Origin: Myxococcales bacterium
GTDB lineage: Bacteria > Myxococcota_A > Polyangia > Polyangiales > Polyangiaceae
DNA: 64,000 nt
Reading direction: 5' to 3'
Assembly: GCA_903642325.1 (NCBI GenBank)
Contig: CAHJWM010000003.1
Location: 105,713-169,712, forward strand
Shown here: positions 26,364 to 34,263 of the stretch, piece after piece
Position numbering within the stretch: the stretch's first letter is position 1
Layout: every line of letters begins with the position of its first letter
The notes under the pieces: generated by a model
The model's input: the letters and a program-made list of their open reading frames with translations, nothing else
The model's database searches: none
Told to the model about the DNA's origin: nothing
Program-made: the position numbers and the translations under genes

Positions 26364-26941
26364 GCGCGCGCCAACGACCTACCGACGTGAGCTTGGCGCT
26401 GACGGACCTCGCGGCGCTGCAAGCACTGAGCCAAGGCAACATCAGCGCGCTCGGGATCTTGTATGATCGCTATCGGGCGGCCGTTTCCAGTTTCGTGCGG
26501 CGCGCTACCAACGATGCGAGCGACGCCGAGGACATCGTCCACGCCACCTTCATGACGGCCGCCAAAGCCGCGGCGACCTTCGACGGTCGGCAAAGTTGTC
26601 GTCCGTGGCTCGTGAGCATTGCGGCGCGCTTGCTGCACCGCCGTCAGCGCGGCCTGTCACGCTGGGCGCGCGCGCTGCGGGAGCTCACGGTACGCGAGCG
26701 CGGGCGGCACACCGACCCGCATCGCCAGTTGAGCGCCCGGGACGAGGTGCAACGCTTGTCGGTGGCGCTCGAGCGCTTGAGCGACGCCAAGCGGATCGTG
26801 CTGCTGCTCGCTGAAAGCGAGGGTTTGTCATCGCAGGAAATCGCCGAGGCTTTGCGCGTCCCCGTGGGTACGGTGTGGACCCGCCTCCACCACGCGCGCT
26901 CTGATCTGCGTCGCTACCTCGATCGCAAGGACGAATCATGA
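26360..26941 (+). CDS. ECF-type RNA polymerase sigma factor
   Basis: A 193-aa alternative sigma factor. Region 2 is visible at about residues 20-85 (SALGILYDRYRAAVSSFVRRA, DAEDIVHATFMTAA, RPWLVSIAARLLHRRQR). Region 4 is at about residues 130-185, with the helix-turn-helix GLSSQEIAEALRVPVGTVWTRLHHARSDLR. The GTG start overlaps the upstream stop as GTGA and has GGGGAG close by; the stop overlaps the FecR-like gene as ATGA. The FecR-like neighbour is the likely regulator. Confidence 0.95.
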   Translation: MSARQRPTDVSLALTDLAALQALSQGNISALGILYDRYRAAVSSFVRRATNDASDAEDIVHATFMTAAKAAATFDGRQSCRPWLVSIAARLLHRRQRGLSRWARALRELTVRERGRHTDPHRQLSARDEVQRLSVALERLSDAKRIVLLLAESEGLSSQEIAEALRVPVGTVWTRLHHARSDLRRYLDRKDES

Positions 26942-27921
26942 GCGCGTGCTCGCGGCTCTGGCAGGTCGAGGCAGCACGCGACGGCCGGCTCACCGGCAGC
27001 GATCGGGTGAGTGCGATGCGGCATCGGGAGAGCTGCAGAGCATGCGCCGCGGAGGCGCGGGCCCTGCACACGCTGGGAAAACGCATTGCCGCCTTGCCCG
27101 AGCCCACTTCCCACGCGCTCGCGACGCGGCGCGCGCGGCAACACTTGCTCACAACCATGAACGAGTCGGTCGTCAACCCCCAGCCGAGGCACTGGGGCCG
27201 GCTCACCGTCGCCATCGCCCTGAGCGCGCTGTCGTTGGCGAGCGCATTGGCCATCGGGCGGCGCTACGAGCCAGTCCGCACTCCGCCCGTGTTGACGAAA
27301 ATCATCGAGGTGCACGCCGCGCCCGGCGCGCGTTGGACAGAGCACAGTGACGCCCTCGTGGCACGCGTCGACCTCTCGGAAGGTGCTGCGTCGTTCAAGG
27401 TCCACCCCCACGCAGGCCGTCGCGTCTTGATTTCCGTGCCAGACGGCGAGGTCGAGGACATCGGCACGGTATTCGAAATTCGCGTCGCCGAGCAGCGCAC
27501 CGAGCGGGTTTCGGTCAGTGAAGGTCGCGTTGTCGTGCGCTTGCGCGGCCGGCCGGAGCTCAGCTTGGGCGCCGGCCAAGCATGGCAAATGCCGCTGCCG
27601 GGCCCCGCCGCCAGCGCGCTGCCACCGGCTCCGAGCGTAGCTTTGAACCCGCCCGTTCTCGCGCGGCCACGAGCTCGCCCCATAGCGCGTACATCAGCGA
27701 GCAAAGTCGGGGCGCCGCTGGCGAACACATCCGCGGCCAAGGCGGAGGACGACGCTTACCTACGCATCATCGATCTGCTTCACCAAGGCAAAGACGCGCC
27801 GGCTCGGGCTCAAGCCAAGCGCTACTTGCTGCGTTTCCCAAATGCGTTTCGCCGGGTCGAGGTGCTCGGCATCGCGACCCGCGGCGTGAACGATACGACG
27901 GAAGGCTCGGCCGAGCCTTAG
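26938..27921 (+). CDS. FecR-like membrane regulator (probable anti-sigma factor)
   Basis: A 327-aa protein translated from an ATG that overlaps the sigma gene stop. Residues 1-65 are a cytoplasmic segment with HRESCRACAAE, a His-x3-Cys-x2-Cys zinc-binding-like motif of anti-sigma factors. One transmembrane helix follows at about 83-103 (LTVAIALSALSLASALAIG). The periplasmic part contains a FecR domain (DLSEGAASFKVHPHAGRRVLISVPDGEVEDIGTVF split over two strands, SVSEGRVVVRL). A Pro/Ala linker leads to a short TPR-like C-terminus. It should hold or activate the neighbouring sigma factor. Confidence 0.9.
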   Translation: MSACSRLWQVEAARDGRLTGSDRVSAMRHRESCRACAAEARALHTLGKRIAALPEPTSHALATRRARQHLLTTMNESVVNPQPRHWGRLTVAIALSALSLASALAIGRRYEPVRTPPVLTKIIEVHAAPGARWTEHSDALVARVDLSEGAASFKVHPHAGRRVLISVPDGEVEDIGTVFEIRVAEQRTERVSVSEGRVVVRLRGRPELSLGAGQAWQMPLPGPAASALPPAPSVALNPPVLARPRARPIARTSASKVGAPLANTSAAKAEDDAYLRIIDLLHQGKDAPARAQAKRYLLRFPNAFRRVEVLGIATRGVNDTTEGSAEP

Positions 27922-28910
27922 TCTCGAGAAACGCCGAAGGTCGCGTCACGATCATTGCCGCTCGGCTCGGCTTGGTCTCGGCATCGAAAGTCGTAGCTCG
28001 CCCCGCGTGCCCAGGCCAAAGTGCAATATCGGCAAATGCCCTATTCGTCGCCTGCAAGAATGAAGGCGCGCCCCTCTACTGGGACCGCGATTTGGATCGC
28101 GCGAGCTCGAAGAGCTGATCTGCCGAGTTCGGCTTCTGCATTCCGTCGAGCGCGGCCGGCGTCACGGCCGATCAAGCGGGCTGTCCCCGGCACGGTAAGT
28201 GCATTGCAATCGCCTTCAATGCCGACGAACCAAGCGCCAAATCCGCCTTCTGCCGCCGAGCCGCAGCCCAAACCCACACCCGAAACGAAAGAGTCGTCAC
28301 CGCTGACAGTACCCCAGCGGGCAGCCTCCACCGACGTTGAGAGCCCGCAGGTCGCTCCAGAGCCAAGCGGTGGCACCCCGGTTAATCCCGACCAATCCGA
28401 CGGATAGCGGCGCGCGCGGTATCCTAGAGTTACGCGTTATACGCGGACTCCCCGCGGTCGCTCGCCACGTCACCAACTTTGAAACGAGCCCGCCGTGCGG
28501 CACAAGGTCACACTGACTGAGGGGCCTTGGCGTCGTTGCGTCCGTGAGCCGCTGGTCCGAGTGTTGTACGTGGCTCAGCCGAACGCTGGCCTATGCAGCT
28601 GCTGCACCACCTGCGAAGGCTCGTTGGGGTCGCGTTCTACGGGGGGCGGGGCTCGCTTAGTTCGAGCCCGTCGTGTTCGCGGCGTGCGTGTCGATCAATC
28701 CCTGCGCGAAGTCCGCTGGCGCCAGAGAGCAGCCGTATGCCTTGTGAGCATCGGCGACGCCCTCTCCTGAGCGCGAGCGGGGTTTTGCCCGCGTCGCCTC
28801 CTCGCTTCAGCGCGAGCCAGGTCGAGATTTTTGGGTAAGCGGGCGTGGATGGCGCAGGCCGCGCGTAGCTCGCGGCGGGGGCCTTGCCCGACGGCGCGTC
28901 GGGGCAAGCG
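27922..28910. other. Long region without a confident gene
   Basis: About 1 kb after the FecR-like gene. A Pro-rich frame at 28219-28407 is listed separately. On the minus strand about 28640-28980 there are protein-like stretches in two frames (CSDDYVQFAGAVNACPDAP, then ADAHKAYGCSLAPADFAQG), which suggest a frameshifted lipoprotein relic. No RNA or repeat array is seen. Confidence 0.4.
28219..28407 (+). CDS. Short Pro/Glu-rich hypothetical ORF
   Basis: A 62-aa frame (MPTNQAPNPPSAAEPQPKPT...) rich in Pro, Glu, Ser and Thr. There is no clear ribosome-binding site and no known domain. Codon use looks GC-rich like real genes here, but chance is possible. Confidence 0.25.
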   Translation: MPTNQAPNPPSAAEPQPKPTPETKESSPLTVPQRAASTDVESPQVAPEPSGGTPVNPDQSDG

Positions 28911-28938
28911 TTGACCGCACCTGCGAACTGGACATAAT
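28911..28938 (+). promoter_or_regulatory. Predicted sigma-70 promoter of the leader ORF and rsgA
   Basis: TTGACC (28911-28916), 16-bp spacer, CATAAT (28933-28938). Both hexamers match five of six consensus bases. It lies 42 nt upstream of the leader ORF. Confidence 0.5.
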
Positions 28939-28980
28939 CGTCACTGCACCCCGGGCGGGGTGAACGCGAGGAGGCCCACA

Positions 28981-29046
28981 TGAATCAGCGCAAAAGCATC
29001 GCCGATGTTCGTGTTCCCTCGCGTTCCGTAGCGCGCGCCGCCTGAG
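28981..29046 (+). CDS. Possible leader peptide upstream of rsgA
   Basis: A 21-codon ORF (MNQRKSIADVRVPSRSVARAA) with one of the strongest ribosome-binding sites in the window, GAGGAGG 5 nt before the ATG. It follows a predicted promoter and precedes rsgA by 110 nt, with a GC palindrome in between. Translation and a regulatory role are inferred; the peptide itself matches nothing I know. Confidence 0.5.
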
Positions 29047-29099
29047 CGCCGCCCGGAGCGCGAGCCACTCGCACGCTCCAGCTCTTTAGCTCGCCACGC

Positions 29100-29115
29100 G
29101 CCTCGCGCGCGAGGC
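29100..29115 (+). promoter_or_regulatory. 16-bp palindrome between leader ORF and rsgA
   Basis: GCCTCGCG-CGCGAGGC is a perfect palindrome, extended by outer CTCG (29090-29093) and CGAG (29117-29120). GCGGCCTTTAT follows. It could be an attenuator, or could influence ribosome access to rsgA. Confidence 0.4.
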
Positions 29116-29156
29116 TCGAGCGCGGCCTTTATCCCTTGCCCATCATCGGGGTTTTT

Positions 29157-30278
29157 ATGTCTTCCTACGATTTCGACGAGTCGCTCGTACGGCTCGGCTT
29201 CAGTGACTTTTTCCGAGCTCGAGTTTTGTCATCGGCGCTGTTCGAGCGCGGCCTCGCGGTGCCCGCCCGCGTGCTCGCCGAAGCACGCGGCCGCTATTCG
29301 GTTTCGACTGGCGACGAGGTATTTGCGGCGGTGCTCGCCGGCCACGTCGAGCATGCGGGTGAGCACGCCGCTGTCGGCGACTTCGTACTCGTCGCTCGAC
29401 CGAGCGAGTCGCTCGCGCGCATCGTGCAGGTGCTAGAGCGTAAGAGCGCATTTCGAAGGCGGGCGCCGGAGAGCGTATTGGCGCAGACCATCGCCGCGAA
29501 CGTCGATCTTGCGATCGTGGTGGCGGCACACGCCGCCGACGGCGCGGACGATTACGTCCGTGCACGCGGCCTCAATCCGCGCCGAATCGAGCGCTATTTG
29601 CGTGCGATTCGCGATGCACCGGCGCGCGCGCTCGTGGTCGTGAACAAGGCAGATCAGAACGCAGACTTCGAGGCTCACGCAGCGGCGCTATCGCGCGAGC
29701 TGCGCATCGCGTCCGTGATCTCGACCAGCACCGAGTCAGGCATGGGTCTCGCCGAGCTTACGGCAGAGCTGCTGCCCGGCTCGACCGCGGTGCTTGTCGG
29801 TGCCTCGGGCGTTGGAAAGTCGAGCTTGACCAATGCGTTGCTCGGTCGCTCGGCACAGAGCATAGGCAGCGTGCGCGCCATCGATACGCGGGGCCGTCAC
29901 ACCACGACCGCGCGCGAGTTGTTCACGCTGCCCAACGGAGCGATGTTGCTCGACACGCCAGGTATGCGCGAATTCGGCCTGTTCGCCGACGATGGCGCCG
30001 ATTCATCACGCACCGGGTTCGCAGAAATCGACGAGCTTGCTCCGAGTTGTCGCTTCCGCGATTGCAAGCACCAGAACGAGCCGGGCTGCGCGGTGCTCGC
30101 CGCGGTAGAAGCGGGCACCGTGCGCGGCGAGCGCCTGAATCAAGCCCACAAGCTCGAACGCGAGCTCGCGTTCCAACGCGACCGGCACGATCCGCAGAGG
30201 CAGATGGCTCAAACTGCCAAACGAAAAGCGCAGGCAAAGGCCACCCGCTCGCTGCAGAAATCTCCCTGGAAGCGCTAG
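29157..30278 (+). CDS. rsgA: Small ribosomal subunit biogenesis GTPase RsgA
   Basis: Circularly permuted GTPase that helps mature the 30S subunit. 373 aa from the ATG at 29157 (GGGG 5 nt upstream; a TTG at 29136 is less likely). An OB-fold N-terminus is followed by the permuted G motifs: VVVNKADQ (G4), VLVGASGVGKSSLTNALLG (G1), a TRGRHTTT switch segment (G2) and LDTPGMREFG (G3). The C-terminal zinc motif is CRFRDCKHQNEPGC. The tail is Lys/Arg/Gln rich. It is preceded by a possible leader peptide, which would be unusual for this gene. Confidence 0.96.
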   Translation: MSSYDFDESLVRLGFSDFFRARVLSSALFERGLAVPARVLAEARGRYSVSTGDEVFAAVLAGHVEHAGEHAAVGDFVLVARPSESLARIVQVLERKSAFRRRAPESVLAQTIAANVDLAIVVAAHAADGADDYVRARGLNPRRIERYLRAIRDAPARALVVVNKADQNADFEAHAAALSRELRIASVISTSTESGMGLAELTAELLPGSTAVLVGASGVGKSSLTNALLGRSAQSIGSVRAIDTRGRHTTTARELFTLPNGAMLLDTPGMREFGLFADDGADSSRTGFAEIDELAPSCRFRDCKHQNEPGCAVLAAVEAGTVRGERLNQAHKLERELAFQRDRHDPQRQMAQTAKRKAQAKATRSLQKSPWKR

Positions 30279-30317
30279 AAAGGCCGCCTGCACTTGGCCT
30301 CCGCGGCGGCCCGGCAA

Positions 30318-30346
30318 GCGGGCGCCTCCGTCAGAAGGGCGCCCGC
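30318..30346 (+). terminator. Hairpin downstream of rsgA
   Basis: GCGGGCGCC (30318-30326) and GGCGCCCGC (30338-30346) make a perfect 9-bp stem with an 11-nt loop, 40 nt after the rsgA stop. No T run follows. Confidence 0.5.
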
Positions 30347-30359
30347 AAGCGTACTTCGT

Positions 30360-31141
30360 GACCGTGTTTGACGGAGGCACTGCCGCGGGCGAAGCAAGGG
30401 CGCGAGTCACTTAATGAAACGGCATCGAACTAAAACCGCCGAGCGCGGACGCGCTTGCTAAACTAATTTTGATCGAATCCTCAGTCGACGCGTCGGATAT
30501 GCATCGCGGCCGCCGTCGACGCGTAGAGCGCCGAATGACCGGCTTCGGTAACCCCGACGCCGTGACGGCAGTACTCGGGGCAGCCGAGGCCTTACGAACT
30601 GCTAGGCGCCCGCTCGAGACCGTCGATCTCGTTGACGCAGCGGGACGACAAGACTTGCGCGACTAGACCGGGGGCGTTAGGCCCGCGGCGTTTGTCGCCA
30701 TTCGGTCACCGCGATCGAATTGAGTGCGGAAGAACGGGAGGTTTGAGGCGAGTCAAAGTTCTCGCCGAAGTGCTCGGCGTACATCCGGCCGTGATTGCAT
30801 TTCCAGACTACGGAAGCGCCCGCCGTAAAACCTATTTCGGGTACCTACGCAGCCGTAACGTATGTACCGAGCCTTGCGTACCCGCGGCGGATCGCAAAGA
30901 AAGCCGCAAAAGCCCCCCTCCGGCACGTCGCAAAAAAGGCCGCCGCAAAAGCCCCCAAGAAGCGTGCAAAAAAGCAGGCTTCCATGCCTAAGCAAGCCAA
31001 AGCGAAGTTCGTTTCAGCGGCGGGATCTGGCACGCTCGCGTCATGTTAAAGGGCAAGCTGCGCCTCCGTGCACTGCTACAGATCGAACAAGTGCGTCACC
31101 TTCGCCTAGCCGGCTCAAGGCCATGAAAGCTCGTCAAAGGC
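30360..31141. other. Decayed region left of tRNA-Cys
   Basis: No intact gene. Fragments with protein-like composition occur: a 44-codon frame (MTGFGNPDAVTAVLGAAEAL...) ending at 30666; a helix-turn-helix-like piece (VKVLAEVLGVHPAVIAF) near 30755; and a Lys/Ala-rich run (AKKAAKAP, VAKKAAAKAPKKRAKKQ) in the frame 30795-31049. The first two are in different frames from the third. With the dead integrase that follows, this looks like the rubbed-out interior of an integrated element. Confidence 0.4.
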
Positions 31142-31485
31142 AAGACCCGAAGGCCGCGCGTCGACCGCCACGAGCTGCACAGCGAGACGCCCACGACGCG
31201 CCCGATCCGCTTTCACGATCTGCGCGGCACCGAATCACGTGGCGCGCAGTGCGCCGCGATCCGAAGGTCGAGGCTCAGATCGACGCTGGCCACGCTCAGT
31301 TCTCAACGACGGAGCGCTGCCTCCACCTGGCTAGCGCCCGACGGCGTGGTTTCGGCGAGCCATTCCCAGCCTTGCCAGAGCCTCGTAGCGGGTCAGCAAT
31401 CGATCAGGGAATCGATCGGGCCTCGCTAACTATCCGAAAGCAAAAGAGAATCGGAGGTGAGGACCGGATTCGAACCGGCGTATAA
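31142..31485 (+). pseudogene. Tyrosine recombinase (integrase) C-terminal remnant
   Basis: The C-terminal part of a phage/island-type tyrosine recombinase, broken by a frameshift. Frame 2 reads TRPIRFHDLRGT (box with HxxR) up to about 31232. A one-base loss then moves homology to frame 1: ITWRAVRRDPKVEAQIDAGH, then FSTTERCLHLAS and FGEPFPALP. The residue after TTER should be the catalytic Tyr but is Cys (TGC). Upstream of about 31140 the frame is stopped and homology is lost. The reading frame runs into tRNA-Cys, as expected for an integrase at its tRNA attachment site. Confidence 0.75.
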
Positions 31486-31526
31486 CGGTTTTGCAAACCG
31501 TTGCCTAACCACTTGGCTACCTCACC
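31455..31526 (-). tRNA. tRNA-Cys (GCA)
   Basis: A full cloverleaf on the minus strand: acceptor GGTGAGG/CCTCACC, D arm with AGCC...GGTTAGGC, anticodon loop TTTGCAA with anticodon GCA, T arm CCGGTTCGAATCCGG, and discriminator U as is typical for tRNA-Cys. The encoded 3' end reads CCG rather than CCA, so CCA is added post-transcriptionally. Its 3' end faces the integrase remnant. Confidence 0.96.
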
Positions 31527-31830
31527 GTATGAAAGTGAGCGGACCTTGCCATGAGCAATGGGCAAGATCAATGGTGGGCCGCGCGGTCGGGCTTCCCGTG
31601 CGAGTGAAAATTAGGCTCTTTACTTGCGCTGCGAATGCGAGCGCCTGAGCCGTCGAAGCTCGACTCGACTCGACTCGACTCGACTCGACTCGACTCGACG
31701 CGCGTCGGGCGGGGCCGGCGTAAGGCGCAAGTCAACGGCCCGCTGCCCGACTGCGCGTCGCGGACACCGACAAGGGTTTCTAGGCTCGGTGCTTTTCTCC
31801 GGCGGAGAGCTGTCTTAAGAACGTGATGCA
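31527..31830. other. Intergenic region right of tRNA-Cys
   Basis: About 300 nt. It contains the pentanucleotide repeat at 31660-31699 and presumably the tRNA promoter (minus) and the promoter of the TPR protein gene (plus). No gene seen. Confidence 0.45.
31660..31699. repeat. Pentanucleotide tandem repeat (TCGAC)n, about 8 units
   Basis: The unit CGACT repeats without interruption for eight copies (about 31660-31699). It lies in non-coding DNA about 130 nt upstream of the TPR protein gene. Confidence 0.9.
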
Positions 31831-32889
31831 ATGACCGAGATACTGATGCGAGTCGCTCCGAAGGGGCCAAGGTTACAGCGCGTCGTTTGCGGTGCCCTAT
31901 GCGCGACTCTCGTGCTGGGAGCCGCCCGGAGGAGCTTAGCCGATGACCAGGCGGAAAATGTGGCGGCAGCGCGCACGCTGGGGATTGAAGGCGTGCAACT
32001 GGCAGACGCTGGCAAGTGCCCGGAAGCGATCGAGAAGCTGCAGCGCGCGGAATCGCTGCATCATGCGCCCACCATCCTGGGTCGACTGGGCGAGTGCCAG
32101 GTCGCCGTGGGTGAGATCGTGGCCGGTACGGAGAATCTGAACCTAGTCGTCCGCGAGCCGCTAGCCGCGACTGCCCCCAAAGTGTTTCACGACGCTCAAG
32201 ATCGCGCGCAGAAAGTGTTGACCGCGGCGACGCCGAAGATCGCGCACTTGATCATTCGCATTACGCCCAGCGAGACGAAGGCAAACGTCACAGTGAGTGG
32301 CAGGCCGGTACCGCTCGCCCTGATCGGCGCCGACAGACCCACCGATCCCGGCACGCATGAAGTTGCGGCAACGGCCGAGGGATATAAGCCCGCGAGCGCC
32401 ACCGTGACTTTGGTTGCTGGCGGCCATCAGGACATCACGCTTCTGCTCGAGAAGGATCCGAACGCCGCAGCGACGTTGCCGGCCGCTCCCAGCACGACCC
32501 CCACGCCCCAAGTCACTACCGTGCCGCCGGCCGCGCCGGAGAGTGAGGGCTCGCACACTGGCGCGTACGTGGCCTTCGGGATTGGCGGGCTGGGCTTGCT
32601 CGTGGGCAGCGTCACGGGTGGGCTGGCGCTGAGCAAAGCCTCGGATTGCCCCGATAAGGTATGCAAAACACAGAGTGATTTGGACAGCGCCAAGACCATG
32701 GCGAATGTATCCACCGTCAGCTTTGGGGCGGGCATCGTGGGCGTTGCGGTAGGCGTCATCCTGCTGCTGACCGGCAACAAGACCAACGCTGAGTCGCCAG
32801 CGTCCCCCGCCTCTCGGCCCGCACCTAGGCTTGCCATGCAGCCCTGGTTCGGCTTGAACGCCGCCGGTGTTTCGGGGTCGTTCCAATGA
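31831..32889 (+). CDS. TPR/PEGA-like envelope protein (paralogue of the gene at 57221)
   Basis: A 352-aa exported protein. Signal sequence (VVCGALCATLVLGAARRSLA), then TPR-like helices (AARTLGIEGVQLADAGKCPEAIEKL, RLGECQVAVGEIVAG) to about residue 125. A PEGA-like beta domain follows (KIAHLIIRI, VTVSGRPVPLALIG, DPGTHEVAATAEGYKPASATVTL). After a Pro/Thr linker come two hydrophobic helices (AYVAFGIGGLGLLVGSVTGG and FGAGIVGVAVGVILLL). This architecture is common in Polyangia-type myxobacteria. Its stop overlaps the next start (ATGA). ATG 31846 is an alternative start. Confidence 0.85.
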   Translation: MTEILMRVAPKGPRLQRVVCGALCATLVLGAARRSLADDQAENVAAARTLGIEGVQLADAGKCPEAIEKLQRAESLHHAPTILGRLGECQVAVGEIVAGTENLNLVVREPLAATAPKVFHDAQDRAQKVLTAATPKIAHLIIRITPSETKANVTVSGRPVPLALIGADRPTDPGTHEVAATAEGYKPASATVTLVAGGHQDITLLLEKDPNAAATLPAAPSTTPTPQVTTVPPAAPESEGSHTGAYVAFGIGGLGLLVGSVTGGLALSKASDCPDKVCKTQSDLDSAKTMANVSTVSFGAGIVGVAVGVILLLTGNKTNAESPASPASRPAPRLAMQPWFGLNAAGVSGSFQ

Positions 32890-34040
32890 GTACGCGCAGG
32901 AACGGCGTAATGCAGCGCGCCCTGCGTGCGCTGACGCTTGCCCTCGTCTGCTCGTCGAGCGTCTTCGGTTGTAGCCAGATCATCGGGCTCGGCGACTACA
33001 CGGTTGGCCAGGGTGTGGGCGGCGCTGGCGCCAACGAGGCGGGCGCGGCCACAGACGGTGGCGCGGACAACGCGGCGGGCGAGGCGGGTACAGGCAATAG
33101 CGCGAGTGGCAATGCGGGCAGCAGTCCCATGATCGTCGGCTGCGACGGCACTACCCCGTTCGAGCCCAGTGAGGGCGTCGTTCGCTCTTGCATTCTGCGC
33201 GGCGGCTGCGATCCGAGCTTCAGTCCCGTGCGCACGATCTCGACCTGCGTGACCTACAACACGCAGGCCGCGTTGCACGGCGAATCGTGTAATCTCACTT
33301 CTCTAACGTGCGCCGCTTTCGAAGCTTGCGAGCACGTCGGTGTGGCCCACAGTGACTTGTGCGGCGGCGCGAAGGGAACCCGCTGCGAGAATGGTCTCGC
33401 CATCAATTGCGGAAACAACAGCGGCGATGACAGCTTTTTTGATTGCAACGCGCTGGGCAGCGGTTGTGGCACGCTCACTTACCCGGACGGCACCCTGTAC
33501 GCGGACTGTACGGTCGACATCGCCCCCAGCACATGTGTAGGGAAGCCCAATGACGACAGCAAGTTTTACTGCCACAGCGGCAATGGTCAGGACGAGTCGC
33601 GCTACTACTGCTGGGAGGGTAAAGCGTTCGGCAATTCCTGCTCCTCGTTAGGAAATTGCGTGGACGAGGACGAAACGACCGGCGGCGGTAAGGCAAGCTG
33701 CTTCTTGGATCTACAGCATTGCACTAAGCCGGCCACGCCGACCTGCAACAACAACGTTGTCAATGATTGCTCCGCCGGCGATCTCTTCCAATACGATTGC
33801 ACCTCCGTTGGTCTAAATTGCAACACGACTCCCGCGGGCCGGGAGTACTGCCTGGCCCCCGGCTGCAAGGGCGACGACGTCGACACCCAGTGTACTGAGA
33901 GCTGCTCGGATGATGGATCCCAGCTGACATTCTGTTACGGCGGTGCACCGTTCACCGTAAAATGCGCGGACTACGGCTTCACACAATGCCTCAGCGGCAC
34001 GGACAGCTCGGGGCTTCCGTTTGCGGCCTGCCGATTTTGA
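32886..34040 (+). CDS. Cys-rich lipoprotein
   Basis: A 384-aa protein whose ATG overlaps the TPR gene stop by 4 nt. The signal peptide ends in a lipobox (SSVFGC, Cys29). A Gly/Ala/Asn-rich linker of about 50 residues follows, then a Cys-rich domain of about 280 aa with more than 20 cysteines in repeated patterns (e.g. GTRCENGLAINC, FYCHSGNGQDESRYYC, TPTCNNNVVNDCSAGDLFQYDC). These should be disulfide-bonded repeats outside the cell membrane. Ligand unknown. Paired with the TPR protein, as in the second cassette. Confidence 0.8.
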   Translation: MSTRRNGVMQRALRALTLALVCSSSVFGCSQIIGLGDYTVGQGVGGAGANEAGAATDGGADNAAGEAGTGNSASGNAGSSPMIVGCDGTTPFEPSEGVVRSCILRGGCDPSFSPVRTISTCVTYNTQAALHGESCNLTSLTCAAFEACEHVGVAHSDLCGGAKGTRCENGLAINCGNNSGDDSFFDCNALGSGCGTLTYPDGTLYADCTVDIAPSTCVGKPNDDSKFYCHSGNGQDESRYYCWEGKAFGNSCSSLGNCVDEDETTGGGKASCFLDLQHCTKPATPTCNNNVVNDCSAGDLFQYDCTSVGLNCNTTPAGREYCLAPGCKGDDVDTQCTESCSDDGSQLTFCYGGAPFTVKCADYGFTQCLSGTDSSGLPFAACRF

Positions 34041-34263
34041 CGCGAGCCGAGGACGACATCGCGTCGCACGCCGAAGCTTGCTGAGCCGCGATTCCTGATT
34101 CGAGCGTTCGACGATAGTCACGAGCTCTGAATGTAGGAGGCGGTAATCTGCTGTGAGCCAGACGCGAGCAAGTGGAGATTGCAGTGCGACTTGCTTGAGT
34201 CCTGCGGTACTTGCGTCACCCTATAACTGGCGGTCGGCGATAGCGGCGCGCCCCAGAGGAACG

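Noticed and set aside
28495..28770. 91-codon plus frame
   Set aside because: Arg-rich, no ribosome-binding site, no domain; composition like random GC-rich DNA.
31568..31870. Minus-strand frame with VESS repeats
   Set aside because: The repeats are a translation of the pentanucleotide tandem repeat; not a real protein.
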